Source: Paraburkholderia domus (GTDB lineage Bacteria; Pseudomonadota; Gammaproteobacteria; Burkholderiales; Burkholderiaceae). From it: a stretch of 64,000 nt of DNA. The notes under the pieces were generated by a model. It saw only the letters and a program-made list of their open reading frames with translations. It was not told where the DNA came from and did no database searches. The position numbers were made by a program, and so were the translations under genes. The DNA lies in assembly GCF_905220705.1 (NCBI RefSeq), contig NZ_CAJNAT010000006.1, forward strand, positions 248,001-312,000, in the 5' to 3' direction. Positions 63,740 to 64,000 of the stretch are shown here, piece after piece (within the stretch, counting starts at the first letter, position 1; every line of letters starts with the position of its first letter).

Positions 63740-63774
63740 AAACCCCGCAGCCAGCAAGGCTCGCGGGGTTTTTT
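63740..63774 (+). terminator. Intrinsic terminator after tRNA-Ala
   Basis: AAACCCCGC (63740-63748) pairs with GCGGGGTTT (63763-63771) and is followed by a T-run. Confidence 0.88.
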
Positions 63775-63811
63775 GTGGCCTATAATGTCCGGTACGATCC
63801 ACTGACATCCG

Positions 63812-63869
63812 GGGGTATGCAGGGGTACTTTCAGGGGTATCCGGCATGCCGCCAGAGGGTGATACCCCC
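63812..63869 (+). repeat. GGGGTA iterons upstream of the integrase gene
   Basis: GGGGTA occurs at 63812-63817, 63822-63827 and 63834-63839, spaced 10 and 12 bases (about one helical turn), and inverted as TACCCC at 63863-63868. They sit between the tRNA and the integrase start. Their position suits arm-type integrase or excisionase sites. Confidence 0.5.
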
Positions 63870-63870
63870 A

Positions 63871-64000
63871 ATGGCCCTTACCGACACCGCTATCCGGAAC
63901 ACCAAATCTAGCGAGAAGCCGCTCAAGCTGTTCGACGGCGGCGGTCTGTTCCTGCTCGTCGCTCCAACGGGTGGCAAGCTCTGGCGCCTCAAATACCGGT
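63871..64000 (+). CDS. P4-type tyrosine recombinase/integrase, 5' part only
   Basis: The first 43 codons are visible before the window ends: MALTDTAIRNTK, then LKLFDGGGLFLLVAPTGGKLWRLKYR, the DUF4102 N-terminal domain of P4-like integrases. GAGGGTG precedes the ATG. Such integrases insert into tRNA 3' ends, and this gene starts 165 bases after tRNA-Ala, so it marks the left edge of a genomic island or prophage. The catalytic domain is outside the window. Confidence 0.9.
   Translation, partial: MALTDTAIRNTKSSEKPLKLFDGGGLFLLVAPTGGKLWRLKYR

Overview
The window is high-GC DNA from a betaproteobacterium, most likely Paraburkholderia/Burkholderia. The H-NS-like YRDPDSGS protein, the Burkholderia-style small membrane proteins, the NodT/HlyD/RND efflux set, the ytfQRT-yjfF sugar importer and the yraN-diaA-dolP order all fit this. 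Assignment is by recognition of protein families only. Gene density is high, both strands are used in short operons, and most of the window looks like ordinary chromosomal backbone.

Layout. 0-3.4 kb: a gene cut by the left edge, a PhyH-type dioxygenase, two small membrane proteins and a YghZ/Gpr aldo-keto reductase. 3.7-11.1 kb: a YnfM-type MFS transporter and a leftward tripartite RND efflux operon (permease, then adaptor, then outer-membrane factor). 11.5-16 kb: a small conserved-looking ORF, the SrkA kinase, a secreted DUF3857/transglutaminase-like protein, and a PepSY-type membrane protein behind a Fur-box-like site. 16-25.5 kb: a complete leftward form II CO-dehydrogenase-like molybdenum hydroxylase cluster (coxS-L-M-D-E-G and an XdhC/CoxI gene). 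It is bracketed by two large non-coding repeat elements built from inverted arms and lying in opposite orientation. 25.5-30 kb: an APC amino-acid permease, a soluble two-component system and ferredoxin-NADP reductase.

30.5-38 kb is a galactofuranose-type ABC importer (ytfQ, ytfR, ytfT, yjfF) with its own LacI regulator and a divergent aldose 1-epimerase. A shared ACTAATAATAT motif occurs in all three control regions, so this looks like one self-contained sugar regulon. 38-50.8 kb is a run of mostly independent metabolic genes: EEP phosphohydrolase, orphan Lon-like AAA ATPase, LhgO-like oxidase, HiPIP, MHS transporter, amidase and dienelactone hydrolase pair, nitronate monooxygenase, orphan branched-chain amino-acid binding protein, and a JmjC/cupin-like protein. 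50.9-58.9 kb holds a low-complexity lipoprotein with Ser-Gly and Thr-Pro tracts, an MFS transporter, a PNPOx-like protein, an H-NS-like protein behind an AT-rich patch, a CDF metal exporter, an Lrp regulator, an exonuclease and a metallo-beta-lactamase-fold hydrolase.

59-63.6 kb is an envelope and housekeeping block (rlpA, rsmI, yraN, diaA, dolP, cytochrome c). rsmI and yraN are divergent and share a CATG at their start codons. A promoter-like site with structured downstream sequence at 59.0-59.4 kb has no recognised gene. The window ends with tRNA-Ala(CGC), followed by the first 43 codons of a P4-type tyrosine recombinase, which is the expected left boundary of an integrated genomic island.

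Nothing here is a clearly new defence or biosynthetic system. The most notable leads are the paired inverted-arm elements around the cox cluster, the tRNA/integrase junction, the ACTAATAATAT regulon and the candidate non-coding transcripts.
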